Source: VFMC01 sp050248155
GTDB lineage: Bacteria; Actinomycetota; Acidimicrobiia; Acidimicrobiales; Ilumatobacteraceae
Direction of reading: 5' to 3'
NCBI GenBank assembly: GCA_050248155.1
Contig: JBFWSW010000019.1
Coordinates: 1-64,000 of the forward strand
Length of the DNA stretch: 64,000 bases
Part shown: piece after piece, positions 1 through 6,465 of the stretch
Layout: each line of letters begins with the position of its first letter
How positions within the stretch are numbered: position 1 is the stretch's first letter
The notes under the pieces: model-generated
The model's database searches: none
Told to the model about the DNA's origin: nothing
What the model saw: the letters and a program-made list of their open reading frames with translations, nothing else
Translations under genes and position numbers: made by a program

Positions 1-1880
1 TCGAGCGCCGGCAGCGCGGTCGAGAACATCGCCGGGATGATCGCGAAGTACTTGGCGACGTCGTTGGCGATCGAGAACGTCGTGAGCGAGCCACGCGTGA
101 TGAGCAGTTGCTTGCCGACCTCGACGATCTCGATGAGCTTGGTCGGGTTGCTGTCGAGGTCGACCATGTTGCCGGCCTCCTTGGCTGCCTGCGTGCCGGT
201 GTTCATCGCCACGCCGACATCGGCCTGCGCGAGCGCCGGCGCGTCGTTGGTGCCGTCACCCGTCATCGCGACGAGGTTGCCACCGGCCTGCTCCCGGCGG
301 ATGAGGGCCATCTTGTCCTCGGGGGTGGCTTCTGCCAGGAAGTCGTCCACCCCGGCTTCACCCGCGATGGCTGCCGCTGTGAGCGGGTTGTCGCCGGTGA
401 TCATGACGGTGCGGATGCCCATCTTGCGCAGGTGCTCGAACCGCTCGCGCATGCCCGGCTTCACGGTGTCCTTCAGGCGGACGACGCCGAGCACGTGCCA
501 CGTCGTCGATCCGGCCGGGCGGTCGATCACCACGAGTGGCGTCGCGCCGTCCTTCGAGACCTGCTCGACCAGCGGCATCAGCTCGAGCGGCGCGTGCCCG
601 CCCTCGGCCTCGACGAAGCGCCGGACCGAGTCGGCCGCACCCTTGCGCACCATCCGCCCGGACGAGAGGTCCATTCCGGACAGGCGGGTCTGCGCGGTGA
701 ACGGCACCAGCGCCGCGCCCGGATCCTCGACGGGAACCAGACCGAAGTCGCGGATGGCCAGATCGACGATCGAGCGTCCCTCGGGTGTCTCGTCGGCGAG
801 GGACGACATCAGCGCACCCTCGGCGAGGTCGGCGAGATCGACACCGGTGACGGGGAGGAACTCGGATGCCTGCCGGGATCCGTAGGTGATGGTGCCGGTC
901 TTGTCGAGCAGCAGCGTCGTCACGTCGCCGGCAGCCTCGACGGCGCGCCCCGACATGGCCAGCACGTTGCGCTGCACGAGACGGTCCATGCCGGCGATGC
1001 CGATGGCCGACAGCAGCCCGCCGATGGTGGTGGGGATGAGGCAGACCAGCAGGGCGATGAGCACGATCACGTGCTGCTCGGCGCCCGAGTAGATCGCGAA
1101 CGGCTGCAGCGTCACGACGGCCAGCAGGAAGATCACGGTCAGGCCCGCGAGCAGGATCGACAGCGCGATCTCGTTCGGGGTCTTCTGCCGGTCTGCACCT
1201 TCGACGAGGGCGATCATGCGGTCGAGGAACGTCTCGCCGGGACGCGCGGTGATGCGCACGGCGATCTCGTCGCTCAGCACACGGGTGCCGCCGGTGACAG
1301 CCGAGCGGTCTCCGCCCGACTCACGGATGACTGGCGCCGACTCGCCGGTGATCGCCGACTCGTCGACCGTGGCGATGCCCTCGATGATCTCGCCGTCGCC
1401 GGGGATGACCTCTCCGGCCGCCACGACGCAGACGTCACCGAGCTCGAACTGCGACGACGGCTTGGTGACGATCGTGCCGTCGGGGCGCCTGACGCGAGCG
1501 ATGGTCTCGGCGCGGGTCTTGCGCAGCGTGTCGGCTTGCGCCTTGCCACGGCCCTCCGCCATCGCCTCGGCGAAGTTGGCGAACAGGACGGTGAACCACA
1601 GCCAGACGGCCACGAGCCCGGCGAACAGGTTCTGCTTGGCCGTGCTGTCGCCCAGGTCGCGGACGAACATGATCGTGGTGAGCACCGAGCCGACCTCGAC
1701 GATGAACATCACCGGGTTGCGCATCATCGTGCGCGGGTTCAGCTTGCGGAGCGAGTCGACGACGGCCGTGCGGACGATGGTCGCGTCGAAGATCGACTTC
1801 GTCGCCGACTGCTTCCGGCGCACCTTCGGCGGCCGCGGGGGCAGCTCGCTGCCGGCCGGTTGTTCGAGGACGGTGCTCAT
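1..1880 (-). CDS. kdpB: Potassium-transporting P-type ATPase, ATP-binding subunit KdpB (partial, C-terminus outside window)
   Basis: KdpB is the catalytic P-type ATPase subunit of the high-affinity KdpFABC K+ pump in the cytoplasmic membrane. The window holds residues 1 to about 626 of a family that is usually near 680-700 residues; the C-terminus lies before base 1. The phosphorylation motif DKTGTIT is encoded at 885-905, with the phosphorylated Asp at residue 326. A TGES actuator motif (DESAITGES) lies near residue 180, and hydrophobic segments precede and follow it. The ATG at 1878-1880 overlaps the kdpA stop by 4 bases (ATGA), so the two are translationally coupled. kdpC is expected next, outside the window. 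Identity is secure from motifs and operon context. Confidence 0.97.
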   Translation of the reverse strand, partial: MSTVLEQPAGSELPPRPPKVRRKQSATKSIFDATIVRTAVVDSLRKLNPRTMMRNPVMFIVEVGSVLTTIMFVRDLGDSTAKQNLFAGLVAVWLWFTVLFANFAEAMAEGRGKAQADTLRKTRAETIARVRRPDGTIVTKPSSQFELGDVCVVAAGEVIPGDGEIIEGIATVDESAITGESAPVIRESGGDRSAVTGGTRVLSDEIAVRITARPGETFLDRMIALVEGADRQKTPNEIALSILLAGLTVIFLLAVVTLQPFAIYSGAEQHVIVLIALLVCLIPTTIGGLLSAIGIAGMDRLVQRNVLAMSGRAVEAAGDVTTLLLDKTGTITYGSRQASEFLPVTGVDLADLAEGALMSSLADETPEGRSIVDLAIRDFGLVPVEDPGAALVPFTAQTRLSGMDLSSGRMVRKGAADSVRRFVEAEGGHAPLELMPLVEQVSKDGATPLVVIDRPAGSTTWHVLGVVRLKDTVKPGMRERFEHLRKMGIRTVMITGDNPLTAAAIAGEAGVDDFLAEATPEDKMALIRREQAGGNLVAMTGDGTNDAPALAQADVGVAMNTGTQAAKEAGNMVDLDSNPTKLIEIVEVGKQLLITRGSLTTFSIANDVAKYFAIIPAMFSTALPAL

Positions 1881-3598
1881 GACAGGTGCTCCAGGATCGG
1901 ACCGAGGGCGAGTGCCGGGAAGAAGGTGAGGCCGGCGACGATGGCGATGACACCGGCGACGAGCACGCCGAACAACGGCGTGTGGGTGGGGAAGGTGCCG
2001 CTCGTCGCGGGGACCTTCGGCTTGCCGGCGAGCGACCCACCGACGGCGAGCGCCGGGATGATGAGGAAGAAGCGACCGATCAACATCGCGAGCCCTTGCG
2101 TGACCGTGTACCACTGGGTGCCGGTGCCCTGATAGGCGAATGCGGAGCCGTTGTTGTTCGACGCCGAGGCGAAGTTGTAGAGCACCTCGGACAGACCGTG
2201 GGCACCCGATTGGTACGTGGCCGCCGACTTCAGCACGACCGACGCTCCTGCGAACGCGAGCAGGGCCGCCGGCATCGCGAGGATGTACAGCACCACGAGC
2301 TTCATCTCGGCCGCTTGGATCTTCTTGCCGAGGTACTCCGGTGTTCGCCCGACCATCAGGCCGGCGATGAACACCGCCAGCAGGGCGTACTCGAGGATGC
2401 CCATCAGCCCGACGCCGACTCCGCCCGGTGAGATCTCACCGAGCATCATGTGCGACATCGGGGCCATCCCGCCGAGCGGGGTGAACGAGTCGTGCATGCA
2501 GTTGACCGACCCGTTCGAGGTCCCGGTCGTGCTGCCGGCCCACAGACCGCAGGCCTGCACGCCGAAGCGCAGCTCCTTGCCCTCCATGTTCCCGCCCGAC
2601 TGGACGGCCGAGACCGACTGGTCGACGCCGAGCGCACTCAGCGCCGGGTTTCCTTCTTGCTCGGCGAAGGCCGAGAAGGCGACGAACAGGGCGAGAATGC
2701 CGGCCATCACCGCCATCAGCACACGGCTCTGGCGCTTGTCCTTCACCATCACCCCGAAGGTCACGATGAACGCGAGCGGGATGACGAGGATGGCCCAGTT
2801 CTCGAGCACGTTGGTGAACCCGTTGGGGTTCTCGAAGGGGTGCGCCGAGTTGGCGTTGTAGAACCCGCCACCGTTCGTGCCGAGCTGCTTGATCGCGATC
2901 TGAGAGGCAACGGGCCCACCGGGGATGGCCTGTTCGCTGACTTGCGCTGTCGTGTCGATCGGTGTCGCCGTCGTGTTGCCGTGGAGGTTCTGGACGACGC
3001 CCTGCGACATGAGCACGACCGTCAACAGCACGGCCATCGGGATGAGGATGCGCGTCGTGCTGCGGACCAGGTCGACCCAGAAGTTGCCGAGGCTGCGCGT
3101 GCGCGTGCGGATGATGCCGCGGATGATGCCGACCACGATCGCCATGCCGGCCGCGGCCGACACGAAGTTCTGCACGGCCAGGCCGAGCATCTGGGTGAGG
3201 TGGCTCATGGCGCTCTCGCCCGCGTACCACTGCCAGTTGGTGTTGGTCGAGAAGCTGACCGCGGTGTTCCAGGCACCCCACGGCGTGACCGAGGAGCGAT
3301 CGGTCGGGTTGAACGGGAGGTGGCCCTGCAGGCGCTGCAGGCCGTAGACGAACAGCAGCGACACGAGGCTGAACGCGAGCAACGAGATGGCGTACACGTT
3401 CCAGCGCTGCTCGCGCTTCTCGTTGATCCGGCAGACCCGGTAGATGGCCCGATCGACCGGACCGAACACGCGGTCACCCGGAGCCGAACCGTCGGCACGA
3501 GCGCCGTACACCGCCGCCATGTAGCGGCCGAGGGGAGGCACCGTGACCCCCAGCAGGACGACGAGCACCACGATCTGGAGGGCTGCCTGCCAGGACAT
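1877..3598 (-). CDS. kdpA: Potassium-transporting ATPase, K+-binding subunit KdpA
   Basis: KdpA is the channel-like subunit of the Kdp pump and selects and binds K+. The product is 573 residues, normal for the family, and highly hydrophobic throughout. Pore-loop sequences typical of KdpA are visible: GTNGGGFYNANSAHPFENP in the middle, NGSVNCMHDSFTPLGGM further on, and SEVLYNFASASNNNGSAF toward the C-terminus. The start MSWQAALQ is chosen because its ATG (3596-3598) shares one base with the kdpF stop (TGATG arrangement). It overlaps kdpB downstream by 4 bases. Regulation is expected from the promoter at about 4590-4665 that drives the whole operon. Confidence 0.97.
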   Translation of the reverse strand: MSWQAALQIVVLVVLLGVTVPPLGRYMAAVYGARADGSAPGDRVFGPVDRAIYRVCRINEKREQRWNVYAISLLAFSLVSLLFVYGLQRLQGHLPFNPTDRSSVTPWGAWNTAVSFSTNTNWQWYAGESAMSHLTQMLGLAVQNFVSAAAGMAIVVGIIRGIIRTRTRSLGNFWVDLVRSTTRILIPMAVLLTVVLMSQGVVQNLHGNTTATPIDTTAQVSEQAIPGGPVASQIAIKQLGTNGGGFYNANSAHPFENPNGFTNVLENWAILVIPLAFIVTFGVMVKDKRQSRVLMAVMAGILALFVAFSAFAEQEGNPALSALGVDQSVSAVQSGGNMEGKELRFGVQACGLWAGSTTGTSNGSVNCMHDSFTPLGGMAPMSHMMLGEISPGGVGVGLMGILEYALLAVFIAGLMVGRTPEYLGKKIQAAEMKLVVLYILAMPAALLAFAGASVVLKSAATYQSGAHGLSEVLYNFASASNNNGSAFAYQGTGTQWYTVTQGLAMLIGRFFLIIPALAVGGSLAGKPKVPATSGTFPTHTPLFGVLVAGVIAIVAGLTFFPALALGPILEHLS

Positions 3599-3696
3599 CA
3601 GAACCGCTCCGGGAAGACCAGGACGAGGACGAGGTAGACCACGGCGACCACCGACAGCCCGAGGGCGATGCCGTTGTCAGAGGCGGCGGCGATCAT
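3598..3696 (-). CDS. kdpF: Kdp pump small stabilising subunit KdpF
   Basis: This 32-residue peptide starts MIAAASDN and is one transmembrane helix (LGLSVVAVVYLVLVLV) followed by the short tail FPERF. That size, the single helix and the terminal Phe-Pro-Glu-Arg-Phe match KdpF, which packs against KdpA and stabilises the complex. The start ATG at 3694-3696 overlaps the preceding small gene by 4 bases, and the stop overlaps the kdpA start. A longer reading with an arginine-rich N-terminus is just the same frame continued upstream and has no support. Confidence 0.92.
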   Translation of the reverse strand: MIAAASDNGIALGLSVVAVVYLVLVLVFPERF

Positions 3697-3839
3697 GCTG
3701 CGACCTGCTCGCGCTCGTCGGAGACGCTCGCGGCGTCGAGCTCGTCGTCGGCGCCGATGATGCGGTCGCAGAGCTGCACGTACAGGACGCACAGCAGGAA
3801 GAACGCGACGGTGATCGCGACGAAGAGGATGTCAGCCAT
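3693..3839 (-). CDS. 48-residue single-helix membrane protein of the kdp operon
   Basis: A short gene sits between the KdpD-like sensor and kdpF, overlapping both. Its ATG at 3837-3839 lies inside the end of the sensor gene, and its TGA overlaps the kdpF start (ATGA). The product begins MADILFVAITVAFFLLCVLY, a clear membrane helix, followed by VQLCDRIIG and an acidic cytoplasmic tail ending SDEREQVAA. I recall similar small membrane proteins preceding kdpF in other actinobacterial kdp operons, but no function is known to me. Position and coupling suggest it is made with the Kdp complex, perhaps as a further small subunit or regulator; that is inference. Confidence 0.75.
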   Translation of the reverse strand: MADILFVAITVAFFLLCVLYVQLCDRIIGADDELDAASVSDEREQVAA

Positions 3840-4584
3840 TGCAGGCCTCCGGCTTGTCGGACGGGGCGCGGCGCCCCGTGTAGGTCAGTGCGATGGTGAG
3901 GTGGTCGGCGAGCGCCAGGACGACACGGCGCTCGACCCAGAGCGACGTCAAACCCTCCGAGGGACGCAGGACCAGGACGCCGAGCGTCTCGCCGTCGGCG
4001 ACCAGTGGCAGGGCTGCGCCGTGCGCGGGCAGGACGAACCCGCCGTCGCCCTCGTGGTTGCTGCCCCCGGCGCGGGAGATCAGCGGCATCCCGGGGTGGG
4101 GCGCCGCTGCGAACCTGCAGTCGGCGAGCCGGAGCTGGTCCATGATCATCGTCGTCACCGCGGGCCAGACCTCGCTGACGGGATGCGACTCGGCGAGCAC
4201 CTCCATCACACGTCGCGGAGCGCCCGTCGCCGCGGCCGAACCGAAGGTGATCGCGTCCCGCCGGTGGCGCCACGCGGTGATGTCGCTCACCACCACCCCG
4301 AGGGCCGCCAGGAGGGCGATGATCACCACGTCGGACGATTCGTGCACGCGCAACGAGTGGTACGGCTCGGTGTGGAAGAAGTTGAACGACAGTGCGGCGG
4401 TGGCGGCGGTCGTCAGCCCGGCCAGCCGCCCGGTCAGGGCGGCCGCCACGACGATGATCGACAGCACGATGCCGACGTTGGTCGCGCCCACATCGTCGCG
4501 GATCGACGACGTCGCCGCGGCGATGCCGAATGCGACCACCGGGCCGAGCCCGATCACCCACCGACGAAGCTTGGAGATGTCCAT
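3832..4584 (-). CDS. KdpD-like membrane sensor module (DUF4118 plus GAF-like domain, no kinase)
   Basis: The product has 250 residues from MDISKLRRW. Residues 10-105 form about four transmembrane helices containing FNFFHTEPYHS (67-77), the hallmark of the KdpD membrane region (DUF4118 family). Residues 115-240 look like a soluble GAF-type sensory domain (MDQLRLADCRF, LVADGETLGVLVLRP). There is no N-terminal KdpD Usp/Walker domain, no histidine box and no ATPase domain. It is therefore a receiver of a K+ or turgor signal without catalytic output. The ATG at 4584 is preferred because a -10-like TACAAC sits 6 bases upstream, fitting a leaderless mRNA; longer in-frame starts run back through the repeat boxes. 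First gene of the kdp operon. Confidence 0.85.
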   Translation of the reverse strand: MDISKLRRWVIGLGPVVAFGIAAATSSIRDDVGATNVGIVLSIIVVAAALTGRLAGLTTAATAALSFNFFHTEPYHSLRVHESSDVVIIALLAALGVVVSDITAWRHRRDAITFGSAAATGAPRRVMEVLAESHPVSEVWPAVTTMIMDQLRLADCRFAAAPHPGMPLISRAGGSNHEGDGGFVLPAHGAALPLVADGETLGVLVLRPSEGLTSLWVERRVVLALADHLTIALTYTGRRAPSDKPEACNG

Positions 4585-4590
4585 GCCGTC

Positions 4591-4596
4591 GTTGTA
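4591..4596 (-). promoter_or_regulatory. Putative -10 element of the kdp operon
   Basis: On the minus strand TACAAC fits TANNNT except for its last base and lies 6 bases before the ATG of the KdpD-like gene. This spacing is what a leaderless transcript would give. Three CTTCACG boxes lie just upstream of where the -35 would be. Confidence 0.45.
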
Positions 4597-4623
4597 CGGC
4601 CTCTGCGGCGTCCCTTGCAGGGT

Positions 4624-4662
4624 CTTCACGCCCTCTTCACGGCTTCTGACCCGATCTTCACG
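4624..4662 (-). promoter_or_regulatory. Three CGTGAAG boxes (11- and 21-bp spacing) upstream of the kdp operon
   Basis: CTTCACG on the plus strand (CGTGAAG toward kdp) occurs at 4624-4630, 4635-4641 and 4656-4662. The first two are exactly 11 bp apart, the usual period for tandem binding of OmpR/PhoB-type regulators such as KdpE. The same heptamer with the same 11-bp pair occurs at 6407-6443. The boxes sit immediately upstream of the expected -35 region of the kdp promoter. Binding protein is inferred, not shown. Confidence 0.6.
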
Positions 4663-4696
4663 GCTTTCGTCCAGGCGCCACATAGCATCGTCGGCC

Positions 4697-5053
4697 GTGA
4701 CGATCCGAGACGCTGTGCGACGCCTGCGGACCGATCCGGAACAGCTCGAGCGCAAGCGGCTGCGCGAGCGATTCGGTCACCGCGGGCTGACGCCGATCGA
4801 CGCCCTTCCCCTGCGCCGGCACGCCTCGGTCGGCGGCGAGGTCATCCGCATGACGGTGCGACCGCGCAGCGGCATCCCGTCGTTCGAGGTCGTCATCGGC
4901 GACGGCACGGGCGTCGCTGTGGCGGTGTTCACCGGCCGGCGATCGATCGCCGGGGTCGACCACGGCAGGGCGATGATCATCGAGGGCGTCGCCCGCGACG
5001 AGCGCGGTCGGCGCGTGATGCTGAACCCTGCCTACACGCTGCTGCCCGACTGA
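4697..5053 (+). CDS. OB-fold nucleic-acid-binding domain protein (Rv2694c-like)
   Basis: The 118-residue product starts at GTG 4697 (VTIRDAVRRLRTDPEQLERKRL) and continues with a compact beta-rich segment (ASVGGEVIRMTVRP, FEVVIGDGTGVAVAVFTGRR, GRAMIIEGVARDERG). This resembles the OB-fold domain of RecG-like proteins and the short actinobacterial OB-fold proteins encoded beside TrkA genes, as in Mycobacterium (Rv2694c next to Rv2691-Rv2692). Substrate is unknown. It is divergent from the kdp operon and its last 22 bases overlap the 3' end of the convergent TrkA gene. The GTG start is chosen because it begins the conserved part of the protein and clears the kdp boxes. Confidence 0.8.
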   Translation: MTIRDAVRRLRTDPEQLERKRLRERFGHRGLTPIDALPLRRHASVGGEVIRMTVRPRSGIPSFEVVIGDGTGVAVAVFTGRRSIAGVDHGRAMIIEGVARDERGRRVMLNPAYTLLPD

Positions 5054-5730
5054 TCGACCCGCTCGCCGATGAGCACGGACCGCACCTTCGGCTCGGCGTC
5101 GCCCGTGATCAGCACGATCACCTCGTCGGCCTCTCGCAGCACGGTGTCGCCGTGCGGGACGACGACGCGCTCTTGACGCAGCACGGCGACCACGGTCGTC
5201 TCGCGCGGCAGGTCGAGCGTCGCGATCTCTCGATCGGCTGCCGGCGAGCCCGCGGCGAGCGTCACCTCGACCAGCTTGGCCCTGCCGCGGTCGAACGACA
5301 GCAGGCGCACGAGCGAGCCGACGTCGACCGCCTCCTGGACCAGGCCGGTGATGAGGTGGGGGGTCGACACCGACACGTCGACGCCCCACATCTCGTTGAA
5401 CATCCACTCGTTGTTCGGGTTGTTCACACGGGCCACCACGCGAGGCACGCCGAACTCCTGCTTGGCCAGGAGCGCGACGACCAGGTTGTCCTCGTCGTCA
5501 CCCGTGACCGCGGCGACCACGTCGCACTCCGCGAGGCCCGCTCGCGAGAGGACGCGCAGGTCGCAGCCGTCGCCCTCGCGCCACTCGATCGCGGTGTTCG
5601 GTGCGTGCTTCTGCCGCTGCCGAACCGTCGCCGGGTCGACCTCGAGCACCGTGACGTCGTGACCCGACGATCCGAGCTGTTCGGCGATGAACCGCCCGAC
5701 GCTGCCGCCGCCGACGATCACGACCTTCAT
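5032..5730 (-). CDS. TrkA-family potassium uptake regulatory protein (second of pair, CeoC-like)
   Basis: The product is 232 residues. It starts with a dinucleotide-binding Rossmann fold (MKVVIVGGGSVGRFIAE; acidic residue at the end of strand 2 in VLEVD), typical of RCK/TrkA-N domains, and ends with a TrkA-C domain (KLVEVTLAAGSPAADREIATLDLPRETTVVAVLR). Such cytoplasmic proteins bind NAD(H) or nucleotides and gate Trk/Ktr-type K+ channels or related transporters. Its ATG overlaps the stop of the upstream TrkA gene by 4 bases. In mycobacteria the equivalent pair is ceoB/ceoC. No TrkH/TrkG membrane subunit is in the window; the adjacent KimA-like symporter may be the partner (inference). Confidence 0.93.
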   Translation of the reverse strand: MKVVIVGGGSVGRFIAEQLGSSGHDVTVLEVDPATVRQRQKHAPNTAIEWREGDGCDLRVLSRAGLAECDVVAAVTGDDEDNLVVALLAKQEFGVPRVVARVNNPNNEWMFNEMWGVDVSVSTPHLITGLVQEAVDVGSLVRLLSFDRGRAKLVEVTLAAGSPAADREIATLDLPRETTVVAVLRQERVVVPHGDTVLREADEVIVLITGDAEPKVRSVLIGERVDQSGSSV

Positions 5731-6362
5731 CGCACTGCCTCGAGCTTGCGCTCGGCGTTGGCGACGTAGGCGACGTCACCCACCTGCGCGACGAGGTCGG
5801 GCGTGGGCAACGAGGTCGTCCCCAGCCGGCTGACCGCGACGAGCCGCCAGCCCTCCGACTCCTCGATGTCGGCGTACCGCCGGCCGGCGAGGGCCGCCTC
5901 GATGTTGTGCCCGACGAGCGACACCTGCGCGGTGGGATCGAGCCACTCGACCGCACCCTCGTCCTGTGGCTGCAGGCGACGCATCACCTGCTCGCTCGTC
6001 CACGCGACCGTCGCAACCGTCGCGATGCCGAGACGCTGGTAGATGGAGGCTCGGCGCGGGTCGTAGATGCGGGCGACGACCCGCTCGACGCCGAAGTTCT
6101 CGCGCGCGACGCGAGCGATGAGGATGTTCGAGTTGTCGCCGCTGGTCACGGCGGCGACGGCGTCGGCGCGCTCGATGCCCGCTTCCACCAGCACCGAGCG
6201 GTCGAACCCCACGCCGGTGAGCGTCTGCCCGCCGAACTCCGGCGAGAGCCGACCGAAGGCTTCGGACCGGCGATCGATGATCACCACCGAGTGGGCGGCC
6301 GCCGCCAGCTCCTCGGCGAGCGTGCTCCCCACCCGTCCACATCCCACGATGACCACGTGCAC
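5727..6362 (-). CDS. trkA: TrkA-family potassium uptake regulatory protein (first of pair, CeoB-like)
   Basis: The 211-residue product from GTG 6362 has an RCK Rossmann fold (MHVVIVGCGRVGSTLAEEL, then VVIIDRR) and a TrkA-C domain (VGHNIEAALAGRRYADIEESEGWRLVAV read in parts). The GTG at 6360-6362 places the GxGxxG loop at residues 7-12, as expected. A -10-like TACGCT lies 6 bases upstream, suggesting a leaderless mRNA; a longer start would run through the promoter boxes. It forms a two-gene operon with the next TrkA (ATGA overlap) and diverges from the KimA-like symporter. Confidence 0.93.
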   Translation of the reverse strand: MHVVIVGCGRVGSTLAEELAAAAHSVVIIDRRSEAFGRLSPEFGGQTLTGVGFDRSVLVEAGIERADAVAAVTSGDNSNILIARVARENFGVERVVARIYDPRRASIYQRLGIATVATVAWTSEQVMRRLQPQDEGAVEWLDPTAQVSLVGHNIEAALAGRRYADIEESEGWRLVAVSRLGTTSLPTPDLVAQVGDVAYVANAERKLEAVR

Positions 6363-6368
6363 GTCACG

Positions 6369-6374
6369 AGCGTA
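6369..6374 (-). promoter_or_regulatory. Putative -10 element of the trkA pair
   Basis: TACGCT on the minus strand fits TANNNT and lies 6 bases before the GTG start at 6362, giving a predicted leaderless transcript. The CGTGAAG boxes at 6407-6443 lie upstream. Confidence 0.45.
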
Positions 6375-6406
6375 GACACCTGCGTTCGCACGGCTTCGCG
6401 GCGCGG

Positions 6407-6443
6407 CGTGAAGAAGTCGTGAAGGTGTTTGCTTCCCGTGAAG
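6407..6443 (+). promoter_or_regulatory. Three CGTGAAG boxes between trkA and the KimA-like gene
   Basis: CGTGAAG is found at 6407-6413, 6418-6424 and 6437-6443 (periods of 11 and 19 bp), reading toward the symporter gene. The pair with 11-bp period is the same as that in front of the kdp operon, in the same orientation relative to the K+ uptake gene it faces. I infer a shared OmpR/PhoB-type regulator of potassium uptake. Confidence 0.6.
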
Positions 6444-6465
6444 GCCGACACGAAGCTGCTGGTCG

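Noticed and set aside
108..2132. Very long open frame on the plus strand opposite kdpB/kdpA
   Set aside because: Composition is Arg/Asp/His-rich with no recognisable motif; it is the antisense shadow of kdpB and kdpA in high-GC DNA. The same holds for many other long antisense frames in the window.
6363..6465. c-di-AMP (ydaO-type) riboswitch before the KimA-like gene
   Set aside because: The whole intergenic region is only about 100 bases, shorter than the known aptamer, and is occupied by the CGTGAAG boxes; I see no aptamer-like pairing.
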